This document shows positions 1 to 9,140 of a stretch of DNA of 64,000 nt, piece after piece. The notes under the pieces were generated by a model, which was not told the origin of the DNA, did no database searches, and worked only from the letters and a program-made list of their open reading frames with translations. A program made the position numbers and the translations under genes. Source of the DNA: Bin87 sp964502995 (lineage in GTDB: Bacteria; Chloroflexota; Dehalococcoidia; Lucifugimonadales; UBA3495); contig CAZCZB010000003.1 of the NCBI GenBank assembly GCA_964502995.1, positions 1 through 64,000 on the forward strand, written 5' to 3'. Positions within the stretch are counted from its first letter, which is position 1; every line of letters starts with the position of its first letter.

Positions 1-49
1 TCTCCATGCGGGGATGATACCATCTCCGTATGGTTAGTGTGAACACGCC

Positions 50-1447
50 CTAGTTGCGGCGTTCCAGGAACATGGGCATTCCACCCTTGGGGCGCAGGGA
101 CACCAGCGGTTGCAATTCTATGCGGTGGTTGCGGTCCGGGCGCATCGTCCAGTTCTGGCCCAGCGTCGCCAGTATCAGAATGGCTTCCATCCAGGCGAAA
201 CCCTCGCCGATGCAGAGACGCGGGCCGCCGCCGAAGGGATAGTAGGCGAAACGGGGCAGGTTTTCGCGGAACTCCGGCGTCCAACGGTCGGGCCGGAACT
301 CCAACGGATCATCGAACCAGCGCGGGTCGCGTTGGACGATGAACTGCGGGGCAACGACTGCGGAGCCCGCCGGTATCTGCCAACCGCCCAGCGTGATGGG
401 CTTGAAGACCGTGCGGCCGGTGGACCAGATTGGCGGGTACAGACGCATTGATTCCGTGAGGACGCGCTCGGTGAATTTCAGGTTGGGCAGGTCGTCCAAC
501 GTGGGGATTCTGCCGCCCAGAACTTCATCCAACTCGGCCTGGAACCTGCCCTGAACGTCGGGATGGGTCGCCAGTAGATGCCAGGTCCAGGTGAGCGCGA
601 CGGCGGTGGTCTCGTGGCCGGCGGCGAACAGGGTGATGGCTTCATCGCGCACCTGCTGGTCGGTCATCACCGCATCGTCGGGATTCTCGGCCTCGTCGTC
701 CCTGACGTTGAGCAGCAGGGACAGCAGATCGTTGCCGTCCAGCCCGGTTTGGCGCCGCTGCTCGATGAGACCGTACACGGTTTCGTCGAGGTAGGAAAGG
801 CCGTTCTTGAACCGGCGCGTGAGCGGGGTTGGAAGACGGTGGAACAGTTTCTTGAGGAACGGTGGCTGGTTGCCCCGCACGGTGATGTAGGTGTTGCTGA
901 CCTCGAAAGCGTCGCCGATGCGGCGGACGGTTTCGGGCGGTTCCAGGCCGAACAGGGTTTTGACCACGATGTGCAGGGTGAGATCGCTCATGTGCTGGGC
1001 GATGTCGATGCGGGTTCCGTCCTGCCACCCGGCGCCGTGCCGCTGGGCGAAATCGGTCATCACCTCGCCGTAGGTGGCGATGCGTGAGTGGTGGAACTGG
1101 GGTTGCATCAGGCGGCGCTGGCGCAGGTGCAGCGCGCCGTCGGAGGTGACCAGGCCGTTGCCCATGAGGTAGCGATAGGTGCTGGTCATCATGCCGCGTC
1201 CGACGCTCTGGTGGTTGGTGACGAACAGGTCGCGCACCAGGTCGGGATGGCTGGCCAGATACACCAGGGCGGGATTTACCGAAACCGTGGTGAGGTCGCC
1301 ATAGGTGGCGGCCTCCTGCAACAGTCCGATCGGGTCCGAGATATAGCGGGGCGTCTGGCCGATGATGGGCCATTCGGGCGGCCCGGGTGGCAGGGATGAA
1401 CGATTCACCTTGGGCCTGGGAGGGTAAATGGCGGTGTTTGTGGACAT
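50..1447 (-). CDS. Cytochrome P450
   Basis: A 465-residue haem-thiolate monooxygenase of ordinary bacterial length. The proline-rich entry (LPPGPPEWPIIG, residues 19-30) is followed by the I-helix oxygen-binding motif AGHETT (276-281), the K-helix ExxR motif (E332-R335) and the haem loop FGGGPRLCIG, with the axial ligand at Cys412. There is no signal peptide or membrane anchor, so it should be soluble and need separate redox partners; no ferredoxin or reductase is adjacent. The overall look is close to CYP102/CYP110-type fatty-acid or terpenoid hydroxylases, but the substrate cannot be read from sequence. It is transcribed divergently from the hydantoinase gene. The ATG start has only a weak G-rich Shine-Dalgarno upstream. 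Confidence 0.95.
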   Translation of the reverse strand: MSTNTAIYPPRPKVNRSSLPPGPPEWPIIGQTPRYISDPIGLLQEAATYGDLTTVSVNPALVYLASHPDLVRDLFVTNHQSVGRGMMTSTYRYLMGNGLVTSDGALHLRQRRLMQPQFHHSRIATYGEVMTDFAQRHGAGWQDGTRIDIAQHMSDLTLHIVVKTLFGLEPPETVRRIGDAFEVSNTYITVRGNQPPFLKKLFHRLPTPLTRRFKNGLSYLDETVYGLIEQRRQTGLDGNDLLSLLLNVRDDEAENPDDAVMTDQQVRDEAITLFAAGHETTAVALTWTWHLLATHPDVQGRFQAELDEVLGGRIPTLDDLPNLKFTERVLTESMRLYPPIWSTGRTVFKPITLGGWQIPAGSAVVAPQFIVQRDPRWFDDPLEFRPDRWTPEFRENLPRFAYYPFGGGPRLCIGEGFAWMEAILILATLGQNWTMRPDRNHRIELQPLVSLRPKGGMPMFLERRN

Positions 1448-1895
1448 AACGGCGACCCCGGGGCGGGCGTTGATTGATAGTAGTTATTCCAGTCTAACAC
1501 TTTGCCATTTCGACATTCTGCCGGCCGCAACGAATTGCGGGCCGATGGCATTTGGTTCGATGGCATATTGATCAGTGATGGCCGGGGAGGTGGCACAGGC
1601 ATTTGCAGACGGTAATTTTTGATGGGATAGAGATAATTCGCCGGGATAGAAATAAACAGGGCGAACGGGATGGACAGGAATTTTAATGCATGGAGTTATG
1701 GGTGATGGACATCCCAATTTTTGAGGGTTCATGACGCTGGGATGTGGGCGCATCGTCACCTGCGGGGTGCAAGCGGAACGCCGGTGTGGAATGTTCTGGA
1801 GACGCGGTGGTCGTCCCTGTGATGCTCAATTTGCGTCGCAGTGGGGCGGCATGGGGTAAGATGCTGCCCAATCGCAGAGGTTCAGGAGGCTCCAG
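1448..1895. other. Divergent intergenic region
   Basis: 448 bases between the P450 gene and the hydantoinase gene. No convincing coding sequence is seen. A TAAGAT hexamer at 1857-1862 could be the -10 box of the hydantoinase gene, and the strong Shine-Dalgarno AGGAGG lies at 1885-1890. The stretch around 1641-1678 (AATAAACAGGGCGAACGGGA and flanks) resembles a stretch near 6321-6350 in another intergenic region. An imperfect GC-rich hairpin lies near 1520-1545. Confidence 0.5.
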
Positions 1896-4800
1896 TTGTA
1901 CAAGATCGGCATTGATGTGGGAGGCACCTTTACCGACTTCGTCGTTTCGGACGATGGCGGGCAGCCGCGGTTCTTCAAGACGCAGACAACGCCGGACGAC
2001 CCGTCCATCGGCGTGATGAACGGGTTGCGGGACGCGGCGGCCGGATTCGGGTTGCCTTTGGAACAGTTTTTGGGCGGCACGGATCTGGTGATCCACGGAT
2101 CGACGGTGGCCACGAACACGTTGGTGGAACGCAAGGGCGCACGGGTGGGCCTGATCACCACCGACGGGTTCCGCGACCTGCTGGAGATGCGGGAGGGTCT
2201 GAAAGAGGACCGGTACAATCTGCGCATGACTCCGGTGGAACCGCTGGCGGCCCGATACCTGCGGGTGGGGATCCCCGAACGCATCCGGGCCAGCGGGCAG
2301 GTGGAGCGGGAGTTGGACGAGGCCGCGCTGGTGGAGAGCCTGGAATATCTGGCCAACGAGGGGGCCGAGTCTCTGGCGGTGTGCTTCTTGTTTTCGTACC
2401 TCAACCCCGCTCACGAGCAGCGGGTTTGGGAAATCATCCGGGAGCGTTTCCCTGACACTTACACTTCGCTCTCCCACCAGGTGATCCCGCAGATCAAGGA
2501 GTTCGACCGGCTGAGCACCACGGTCATCAACTCCTACGTTGGCCCGGTGTTCAGCCGCTATCTGGAGAACCTGGGGGAGCGATTCCAGGCGTACCCGCAG
2601 ATGCGCGACCTGCTGATCATGCAGTCCAACGGCGGCGTAGCGCCCATTGACGATTCGGGTCGCATGGCGGTGCGGGCGATCCTGTCGGGCCCGGCGGGCG
2701 GTGTGAGCGCGGCCGCGTACATCGGACAACTGCTGGACGAGCCCAAGGTCATCGCCTTCGACATGGGCGGCACCAGCACGGACATATCGCTGATCGAAAA
2801 CGGCACTCCGCACATCGCCAACGAGAAATTCGAGGCCGGCTGGAAGATTGCCGCCCCGATGATCGACATTCACACGCTGGGCGCGGGCGGCGGCAGCATC
2901 GCCCGGGTGGACGACGGCGGCATCCTGCACGTGGGGCCGGACAGCGCGGGCGCGGAGCCCGGACCGGCGTGCTACGGACGGGGCGGAACGGATGCGACGG
3001 TAACCGATGCGAGCCTTGCGCTGGGATACCTGGACGCGTCCAACTTCCTGGGCGGGCGGGCCAGCCTGGACGACGGCGCCGCCGAGCGGGCGCTGTCCGA
3101 CAACGTGGGGTCGCCGCTCAATCTCTCGAATGAGGAGGCGGCGTTCGGCGTGTACCGGCTTGTCTGCACCACCATCGCCGAGGGCATACGCCTGATGTCG
3201 GTGCAGCGTGGGGTTGATCCGCGGGACTTCACCTTGATGGGGTTTGGCGGAGCATCGGGGCTGCACGCGTCGGAGGTGGCGCGGCAGTTGCAAGTTGAAA
3301 GGGTGTACATTCCGGCGTCGGCGCCGGTGCTGTCGGCCTACGGGATGCTGAACACCGACGTCAAGTACGACTACTTCCGGTCGTATCCGGTGAGCCTGGA
3401 CCGGGTGGACCTGGACGAGTTACGGTCGATCCTCAGCGACTTGGGCGCACAGGGGCGGGACAAACTGCGGTCGCAGTCTGTGGCGTCCGGAGCGGTGGAG
3501 ATTCAATACTCGGCCGACATGCGGTACCTGGACCAGATCTACGAGGTAACCGTGCCGCTGCCCGACCCGACGCTGCCGGATGCTGAGTTCCTCGACGGTT
3601 TGACGTCCAACTTCCACGAGCGATACCAGGAACTTTACTCCTACAACCAGCAGGACCAGGAGGTTCGGCTGGTTACCCTGCGGGTGGCGGCGATCGGTAA
3701 GCTGGACCGGATCGCGCAGATGGACCAGGACGGCGACGCCGGTTCGGCGAGCCCGTCGGGATCCCGGCAGGTGTACATGGGCAAGTGGCAGGATGCGCCG
3801 ATTTACGCCGCCGACCGGCTGCCGGCGGGCGCCGAGGTCAACGGGCCGGCGATCCTGGAGACGGATTTCACGACCATCGTGGTCTGGCCGGGCGACAGCG
3901 CGACGGTGGACTCGATGGGCGGCATTGCGATGCGGGTCAGCCAGGATGCGGCCGTGGCTCCGCAGGCCGGCGAGTCGGAACATGATGGAGTCAGCGAGCG
4001 AGACGACGACGGGAATGACGATCCCATCACGCTGGCGGTGGTGGAGCACCGGCTGGAGTCCATCGCGCAGGAGATGACCGAGGCGATGCTGCGCACCGCG
4101 ATGTCGCAGATTTTGAACTCCAGCCGGGACTTTTCCACCGCGATATTGGATGGGGATTGCCAACTGGTCGCCCAGGGCGAGGGCATTCCGGTACACATCA
4201 GCGCTCTGCCGGTGGCCGGCGCCGCCGTTCGCGACTACTTCGGCGACGACATTCACGACGGTGACCTGTTCATTCTGAACGACCCGTATTTCGGGGGCAG
4301 CCATCTGCCGGACATAACGATCATCCGGCCCGTGTTTCACAACGGAAGGCCGCTGTTCTACGGGGTTAACCGGGCGCACCACAGCGACGTGGGCGGCGGG
4401 ACGCACGGCGGATACAACCCCGGCGCCAACGAAATTTTCCAGGAAGGATTACGCATACCGCCGGTGAAACTCTACGACAAAGGCGTACCGCGCAACGACG
4501 TGCTGCAGATGATGTCGGCCAACGTGCGGCAATCGGAGAACTTCCTGGGCGATCTGAACGCGCAGATTGGGTCGGTGATGCTGGCGGGTCGCCGCATCGG
4601 GGCGCTGCTCGAAGAGTACGGCGCCGACCGGCTGATGGCGGTGGTGTCCGAAATCCTGGCGGCCACCGAGCGGCAGGTGCGGCAGTTCATATCGGGCTGG
4701 CCGGACGGCGTGTATCACGGCGAGTCTTTCGTGGACGACGACGGGTTCGACAGCAAGCTGGTGCCGATACGGGCGAAGGTGACCATCGACGGCGACTCAA

Positions 4801-5651
4801 TGACCATCGATCTGAGCGATTCCAGCCCGCAGGTTGAGGGATTCATCAACAGCGCGTATGCCAACACCCGGTCGCTGGCGCACGCGGCCATCATGTACCT
4901 TGCGCCGATGGACGTGGCGCGCAACGAGGGGTCGATGCGCCCGGTGCAGATCATCGCGCCGCGAGGACTGGTGGTCAACGCCAACCCGCCGGCGCCGGTG
5001 TGCATGAGCACCAACCACTGCGCGGAGGAGGTGGTGGAAGCGGTATTCAAGGCGCTGGCGCCGGCGATCCCGGGCGCGGTGTCGGCAGGATTCTCACGGC
5101 GGCTGCGGTATGCCATCACCGGACACGACCCGCGCACGGGCCGGCAGTTCATCTGGCATTTCTTCCTGGCACGCGGGGGCGGCGGAGCGTCGGAGGGGTT
5201 CGACGGCTGGTCGAACGTGGGCGAGATCAACGTGGCGGGAGGCATCCGGTCCCCGAGCATCGAGGTAACGGAGGAACGGTTCCCGCTATTCGTCGAGCGG
5301 CACGAACTGCGGCCCGATTCGGGCGGCGTGGGCGCGTGGCGCGGCGGGCTGGGCGCGGTATGCGACCTGGTGTATGAGGGCGAGGGGCCCGCGCTGCTCA
5401 ACACGGCGGGGGACGGTATAGTTGTGCCGCCCTTCGGGCTGTTTGGAGGAGACGACGGGCTGGCGCACGACTACAAGATCACATCCAACGGGACCGAGCG
5501 GGCGCTGGGTTCCAAGGAGGTTGGGGTTGTGGTGAACCCTGGCGACCATATTGTGTGCCTGTCATCCGGCGGCGGCGGGTACGGCGACCCCGCGTGCAGG
5601 GACAAGGACGCGGCGACGTGGGATGTGAAGAATGGCTACACGTCGCGGTAG
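1896..5651 (+). CDS. Fused hydantoinase/oxoprolinase, HyuA-HyuB
   Basis: A 1251-residue protein with two domains that are usually separate subunits. Residues 1 to about 690 form the HyuA/oxoprolinase half: an actin-like ATPase fold with phosphate-loop motif DVGGTFTDF near the N terminus and DMGGTSTDI near residue 290. From about residue 707 the HyuB half begins, with LNDPYFGGSHLPD near 794 and a glycine-rich ARGGGGASEGF segment. The family performs ATP-dependent ring opening of hydantoins, 5-oxoproline or related lactams; acetophenone carboxylases are relatives, so the substrate is open. The start is TTG at 1896, chosen because AGGAGG precedes it and the conserved YKIGIDVGGTF begins directly. 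Natural fusion is known for eukaryotic and some bacterial 5-oxoprolinases. Confidence 0.93.
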   Translation: MYKIGIDVGGTFTDFVVSDDGGQPRFFKTQTTPDDPSIGVMNGLRDAAAGFGLPLEQFLGGTDLVIHGSTVATNTLVERKGARVGLITTDGFRDLLEMREGLKEDRYNLRMTPVEPLAARYLRVGIPERIRASGQVERELDEAALVESLEYLANEGAESLAVCFLFSYLNPAHEQRVWEIIRERFPDTYTSLSHQVIPQIKEFDRLSTTVINSYVGPVFSRYLENLGERFQAYPQMRDLLIMQSNGGVAPIDDSGRMAVRAILSGPAGGVSAAAYIGQLLDEPKVIAFDMGGTSTDISLIENGTPHIANEKFEAGWKIAAPMIDIHTLGAGGGSIARVDDGGILHVGPDSAGAEPGPACYGRGGTDATVTDASLALGYLDASNFLGGRASLDDGAAERALSDNVGSPLNLSNEEAAFGVYRLVCTTIAEGIRLMSVQRGVDPRDFTLMGFGGASGLHASEVARQLQVERVYIPASAPVLSAYGMLNTDVKYDYFRSYPVSLDRVDLDELRSILSDLGAQGRDKLRSQSVASGAVEIQYSADMRYLDQIYEVTVPLPDPTLPDAEFLDGLTSNFHERYQELYSYNQQDQEVRLVTLRVAAIGKLDRIAQMDQDGDAGSASPSGSRQVYMGKWQDAPIYAADRLPAGAEVNGPAILETDFTTIVVWPGDSATVDSMGGIAMRVSQDAAVAPQAGESEHDGVSERDDDGNDDPITLAVVEHRLESIAQEMTEAMLRTAMSQILNSSRDFSTAILDGDCQLVAQGEGIPVHISALPVAGAAVRDYFGDDIHDGDLFILNDPYFGGSHLPDITIIRPVFHNGRPLFYGVNRAHHSDVGGGTHGGYNPGANEIFQEGLRIPPVKLYDKGVPRNDVLQMMSANVRQSENFLGDLNAQIGSVMLAGRRIGALLEEYGADRLMAVVSEILAATERQVRQFISGWPDGVYHGESFVDDDGFDSKLVPIRAKVTIDGDSMTIDLSDSSPQVEGFINSAYANTRSLAHAAIMYLAPMDVARNEGSMRPVQIIAPRGLVVNANPPAPVCMSTNHCAEEVVEAVFKALAPAIPGAVSAGFSRRLRYAITGHDPRTGRQFIWHFFLARGGGGASEGFDGWSNVGEINVAGGIRSPSIEVTEERFPLFVERHELRPDSGGVGAWRGGLGAVCDLVYEGEGPALLNTAGDGIVVPPFGLFGGDDGLAHDYKITSNGTERALGSKEVGVVVNPGDHIVCLSSGGGGYGDPACRDKDAATWDVKNGYTSR

Positions 5652-5705
5652 GGATTCGGACGACGGGTTGCAACTGCCAGCGCAATTGGCAATTGGAAGT
5701 TGACG

Positions 5706-5743
5706 AAAATCCCCGCCGGAACGTGCGCTCCGGCGGGGATTTT
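5706..5743. terminator. Bidirectional intrinsic terminator
   Basis: A perfect 15-bp inverted repeat (AAAATCCCCGCCGGA, 5706-5720, and its complement, 5729-5743) with an 8-base loop. The T-run on one side and A-run on the other make it work in both directions, between the hydantoinase gene and the convergent small exported-peptide gene. Confidence 0.9.
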
Positions 5744-5822
5744 GATTGGCTTATCGCCCGTGGGATTCAGTTGAACCGGCGCGATTATTTGCCAGGCTCG
5801 TTGAATCCGAACCAGCCATTGC

Positions 5823-6044
5823 CTAGCAGGGGATGCCGGGTAAGAGGCAGGCGTTGATGGGCGGTTGCTGGCGCTGTTCCCCGATGAGGCCGCCCTGGGC
5901 GCCGTTGTTGGGCTCTCCGTATGCCGACGCGGGGTGAACGCCACCGAGCATGCTGAACCAAACCAGTCCAGCGACTCCCAGTATCACTGCCACGGAGAGG
6001 AGCGATCTCCTGCGTTTGACGAGACTTTCTATCCGTATATTCAA
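5823..6044 (-). CDS. Small exported peptide, 73 residues
   Basis: A short gene with a TTG start preceded by GGAGG six bases upstream on the minus strand. The N terminus carries a basic stretch (KRRR, 10-13), a hydrophobic core (about 15-34) and a signal-peptidase-like site ASA/YG after residue 41. The predicted mature peptide is about 32 residues, rich in G, N, Q and P, and has only two cysteines, Cys66 and the C-terminal Cys73, which could close a small disulfide loop. There is no lipobox. I do not recognise a family. It ends facing the hydantoinase terminator and has no obvious operon partner. A function as a signalling, envelope or bacteriocin-like peptide is possible but unsupported. Confidence 0.6.
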   Translation of the reverse strand: MNIRIESLVKRRRSLLSVAVILGVAGLVWFSMLGGVHPASAYGEPNNGAQGGLIGEQRQQPPINACLLPGIPC

Positions 6045-6594
6045 TTCGGACCTCCATTCAGTCCATTTGTGTATTTCAACATCCCGCGGAGCCGATTATG
6101 GTTGAGACTCATCGCAAAGTGTCGATAGCATCAATTTTAAAAGCGATGAGCACGAAAGATAAGGGGTATTTGCGAGAGGTTAGTGAATAACGCTGGGTGG
6201 TGAATCTTGACGGTGGGCCGTCCCCGGTTTCCATTGAGTTTGGTTGGGGCATCAGGGGCGATCGCGCAGCGACTTTCGATGGAGGCGGTGTTGGAATCGG
6301 CAATTGCGGACGGTGTGATTCACCGGAATAAATGGGGTGAACGGGATGATCGATCGCTGACAGTAAGGACTTTGGATTGGGCCTGTGACGATCGAAACCA
6401 ACGCGGCCTCGCAATCGTGGTATGCTCTACGGCGGTTCCAACGCGAACCACGCCGGCGGAGTTGGGAACGCGTCCCGGTGGAACGCCCGTGAACCCTGCC
6501 CTGGTTCGCGCGGCCCGACCGACACGGACACGCCCTCTCGATACCCTGGCCGTACCCGCCGGCCGAAACTTTACGCACCAACGGAGAATCCAGT
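6045..6594. other. Intergenic region upstream of flavin oxidoreductase
   Basis: 550 bases between the exported peptide and the downstream oxidoreductase gene. No convincing gene is seen. A possible -10 box (TGG-TATGCT) lies near 6417-6426. The segment 6321-6350 (caccgg...AATAAATGGGGTGAACGGGATGA) resembles the one at 1641-1678. No strong terminator or RNA gene was found. Confidence 0.4.
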
Positions 6595-7620
6595 ATGAAA
6601 TTCGGCATCATGGCCATGCCCCAGCATCCGGCCACCGATTCGGCGACGCAGCGATTCCATGAGACGGTCGAACTGACCAGGTTGGCGAGGGACGCCGGGT
6701 TTGCGTCCATCTCGTGCGGACAGCATTTCCTGTCTCCGCCGTACCAGAACCTGCAGAGCATCCCGTTGCTGGCGCGATTGGCCGCCGATTCCGGCGACAT
6801 GCAACTGGTGCTGTCCATCCTGCTGCTGCCGCTGTATTCGCCGGCGGACGTGGCGGAAACCATCGCCACGCTGGACGTGATCAGCGACGGGCGTGTGGTG
6901 CTGGGCGTCGGGCTGGGTTACCGCGACATCGAGTACCAGGCGTTCAACGTGGAGCGCAGGCACCGGGTCGGCCGGTTCGTCGAGTCCCTGGAACTGGTGC
7001 AGCGGCTGTGGACCGAGGACGAAGTGACGTTCCACGGCAAGCACTTCAACCTGGACAACGCGACCTGCGCCATACGTCCGGTGCAGCAGCCACACCCGCC
7101 CATCTGGGTGGCGGCCAACTTCGACACCGTGGTGCGTCGGGCCGGCGAGTTGGGACTGCCCTGGTTCGTGAACCCGCACGCCACGCTGGAGACGCTGGAG
7201 CGTCAGACGGCCATCTACAAGGAAGGACTGGAGGCTGGGGGCAAGGAGATGCCGCCGGAAATGCCGATCATCAAGGAGATGCACATCGCGCCGACCCACG
7301 AAGAGGCCATCCGGAACGCGCAACCGTATATGGAGGCCAAGTACCAGGCCTACGCCGATTGGGGGCAGGACAAGGCGCTGCCCGGCGACGAGGACTTCCG
7401 GATTCCGTTCGAGGAGTTGGCGAGGGACCGTTTCATCCTGGGGAGCAGTGAGGAGGTGATTCAGCAGATCGAAGACCATCACCAACGCGTTGGCGCGAAC
7501 CACTTCATGTTCCGCATCTGGTATCCGGGCATGGACGTGCGGATGGCAATGCGGGTTGTGGAGCAGATGGGCGACAGCGTGATTCCCTACTTTGAGAGTC
7601 GGTACGGCGACGGAGAATAG
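6595..7620 (+). CDS. LLM-class flavin-dependent oxidoreductase
   Basis: A 341-residue bacterial-luciferase-like (TIM-barrel) oxidoreductase using FMN or F420. It opens with MKFGIMAMPQHPA and shows the family pattern: ISDGRVVLGVGLGYRDIEY for flavin-phosphate binding near residues 100-118, and HPPIWVAANFD near 162. The C-terminal third contains FILGSSEEVIQQIEDH, the usual segment before the last strand. The substrate is unknown; relatives include alkanal, alkanesulfonate and dibenzothiophene monooxygenases and F420 reductases. It is monocistronic, with a GGAGAA Shine-Dalgarno. Multiplication of this family is well known in SAR202 Chloroflexota; a second, distant member lies at 41139-41981. Confidence 0.92.
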   Translation: MKFGIMAMPQHPATDSATQRFHETVELTRLARDAGFASISCGQHFLSPPYQNLQSIPLLARLAADSGDMQLVLSILLLPLYSPADVAETIATLDVISDGRVVLGVGLGYRDIEYQAFNVERRHRVGRFVESLELVQRLWTEDEVTFHGKHFNLDNATCAIRPVQQPHPPIWVAANFDTVVRRAGELGLPWFVNPHATLETLERQTAIYKEGLEAGGKEMPPEMPIIKEMHIAPTHEEAIRNAQPYMEAKYQAYADWGQDKALPGDEDFRIPFEELARDRFILGSSEEVIQQIEDHHQRVGANHFMFRIWYPGMDVRMAMRVVEQMGDSVIPYFESRYGDGE

Positions 7621-7689
7621 GGCCCCGGCGAATTGCATCGGTTTGGCGGACATCCACGGCCTGCGCGGGAAATGCGTTTTGCCTGCGAC

Positions 7690-7746
7690 GCCGCGCCCCA
7701 AGTATGAAGCCGCGCCGGAAGTATGAAGCCGCGCCCCAAGTATGAA
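7690..7746. repeat. Three tandem 19-bp repeats
   Basis: Three head-to-tail copies of GCCGCGCCCCAAGTATGAA at 7690-7708, 7709-7727 and 7728-7746. Copies one and three are identical; the middle copy has GG in place of CC before AAGTATGAA. It is intergenic, just after the oxidoreductase stop codon. The role is unknown. Confidence 0.9.
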
Positions 7747-7873
7747 AATCACGGCGCCCGGGCCAGGGCAACCACAAGGGTTGCACCTATACCGCAACTT
7801 CCGTTTTCAGAATGATGACGATTGAGGGACGTGAATCACAGCAACCTTGAACAGTCGCCAACCGCCGGTCAAT

Positions 7874-7903
7874 TTGACACCGGATTGTGTCGCTCTATAT
7901 ACT
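7874..7903 (+). promoter_or_regulatory. Promoter of yvcK-glmS-uppP
   Basis: TTGACA at 7874-7879 and TATACT at 7898-7903, with an 18-base spacer. This matches the sigma-70 consensus 6/6 and 5/6. The predicted start of transcription near 7910 leaves a leader of roughly 80 bases before the yvcK ATG. Confidence 0.75.
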
Positions 7904-7988
7904 TCCGCTGGGTTTTTCGTACTCAATAATCCGGTTTTCCTCCGGAAATTGACGTTTCGCACACAACACCCAACGCCCCCTTTTTTGA

Positions 7989-9134
7989 ATGCCTAGAAAA
8001 AACATTGTTGTCGTCGGCGGCGGGACTGGCAATCACACCACATTGAGCGGTCTGCGGACCCTCGATTGCAACCTCACTGCCGTGGTCGCCATGACCGACA
8101 GTGGCGGCAGCAGCGGACGCCTCCGTGATGAACTTGGACATCTGCCGCCCGGTGACGTGCGCCAGTGTCTGATGGCCCTGGCCAGCGATACCGCCGATTC
8201 CAACCTGATACGGCGGCTGTTCGACTATCGCTTTGCCACGGGCGACGGCCTGAACGGGCATAACTTCGGGAACCTGCTGCTGGCGGCGCTGACCGAAGTG
8301 ACGGGAGATACCGTGTCCGCCATAGAGCAGGCGGCGCGGATCCTGGGCGTGAACGGCACCGTGCTTCCGGTCACGCTGACCAAGGCGGCGCTGTGCGCGC
8401 GGCTGGTTGACGGCACGGAATTGGTGGGCGAATCCAACATTGACCTGCGCTCTGAAGGTCTTGAGGTTCCCATCGACTACATCTACCTGGACCCCAAGGC
8501 GTATGTGTATCCGCCGGTGCTGGATGCCATCGCCAACGCCGACGCGATCGTGCTGGGGCCCGGCGACATCTACACCAGCGTATTGCCCAACCTTCTGGTT
8601 GAGGATGTGGCGGATGCGATCAACCGGTCGCCGGCGGTGAAAATCCACGTCTGTAACCTGATGACGAAGCCCAACGAGAGCGCGGGGTTCCGCACCTCCA
8701 ATTTCCTGGCGCTGCTGACGGAGTACCTGGGCACGCGGCAGCCGCTGGACTTCCTGCTGGTTAACAATGCGCCGGTTCCGCCGCGACTGCTGGAGCGTTA
8801 CATGGCGGAGGGGCAGCATCCGGTGGCGCTGGACGAGGCCGAATCGCTGACGATGGTGGGGCGCATTGTGCAACGTCCCCTGATAGATCCGGGGGTGTTC
8901 GTGCGGCACGATTCGTCGGCGCTCGCCGCGGCAATCATGGAGATCGTGTCGGGACGCTCGGATACGTCTCACGACGCGCCGTTCGCGACGGGGGCGCTGG
9001 ACTGCGACGATTTCACGCCGAGGTTTGTGCCATCGGTTGCGACCGGATCCCGGGCGGGCCTGGCCGGCGCGTCCAACCCCGACAGCGTGGACGCCACCCT
9101 GACGGTGGATAGCTGCGATCAGGACGGCGCCTAA
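7989..9134 (+). CDS. yvcK: YvcK-family UDP-GlcNAc-binding regulator (CofD-like fold)
   Basis: A 381-residue protein. The N terminus has IVVVGGGTGNHTTLSGLR, the nucleotide-binding loop, followed by TDSGGSSGRLRDELG and PPGDVRQCLMAL, the hallmark of the YvcK/YbhK family. LGPGDIYTSVLPNLLV near residue 190 is also typical. Members bind UDP-GlcNAc and control carbon flux between gluconeogenesis and cell-wall synthesis. The protein is longer than the usual 300-320 residues because of a low-complexity C-terminal tail from about residue 330. In B. subtilis YvcK modulates GlmS activity through GlmR, and here glmS starts only six bases downstream, which fits that link. Confidence 0.92.
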   Translation: MPRKNIVVVGGGTGNHTTLSGLRTLDCNLTAVVAMTDSGGSSGRLRDELGHLPPGDVRQCLMALASDTADSNLIRRLFDYRFATGDGLNGHNFGNLLLAALTEVTGDTVSAIEQAARILGVNGTVLPVTLTKAALCARLVDGTELVGESNIDLRSEGLEVPIDYIYLDPKAYVYPPVLDAIANADAIVLGPGDIYTSVLPNLLVEDVADAINRSPAVKIHVCNLMTKPNESAGFRTSNFLALLTEYLGTRQPLDFLLVNNAPVPPRLLERYMAEGQHPVALDEAESLTMVGRIVQRPLIDPGVFVRHDSSALAAAIMEIVSGRSDTSHDAPFATGALDCDDFTPRFVPSVATGSRAGLAGASNPDSVDATLTVDSCDQDGA

Positions 9135-9140
9135 ACCGCG

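Larger units (their letters stand above)
7621..7988. other. Intergenic region with tandem repeats and promoter
   Basis: 368 bases between the oxidoreductase gene and yvcK. It contains three tandem 19-bp repeats (7690-7746) and a good sigma-70 type promoter (7874-7903), both listed separately. Nothing coding is seen. Confidence 0.6.

Noticed and set aside
1683..3293. 536-residue reading frame on the minus strand
   Set aside because: It is an antisense frame of the hydantoinase gene caused by high GC; composition is arginine and histidine rich with no family likeness.
9135..9140. glmS ribozyme upstream of glmS
   Set aside because: There are only six bases between yvcK and glmS, and no room for the ribozyme.
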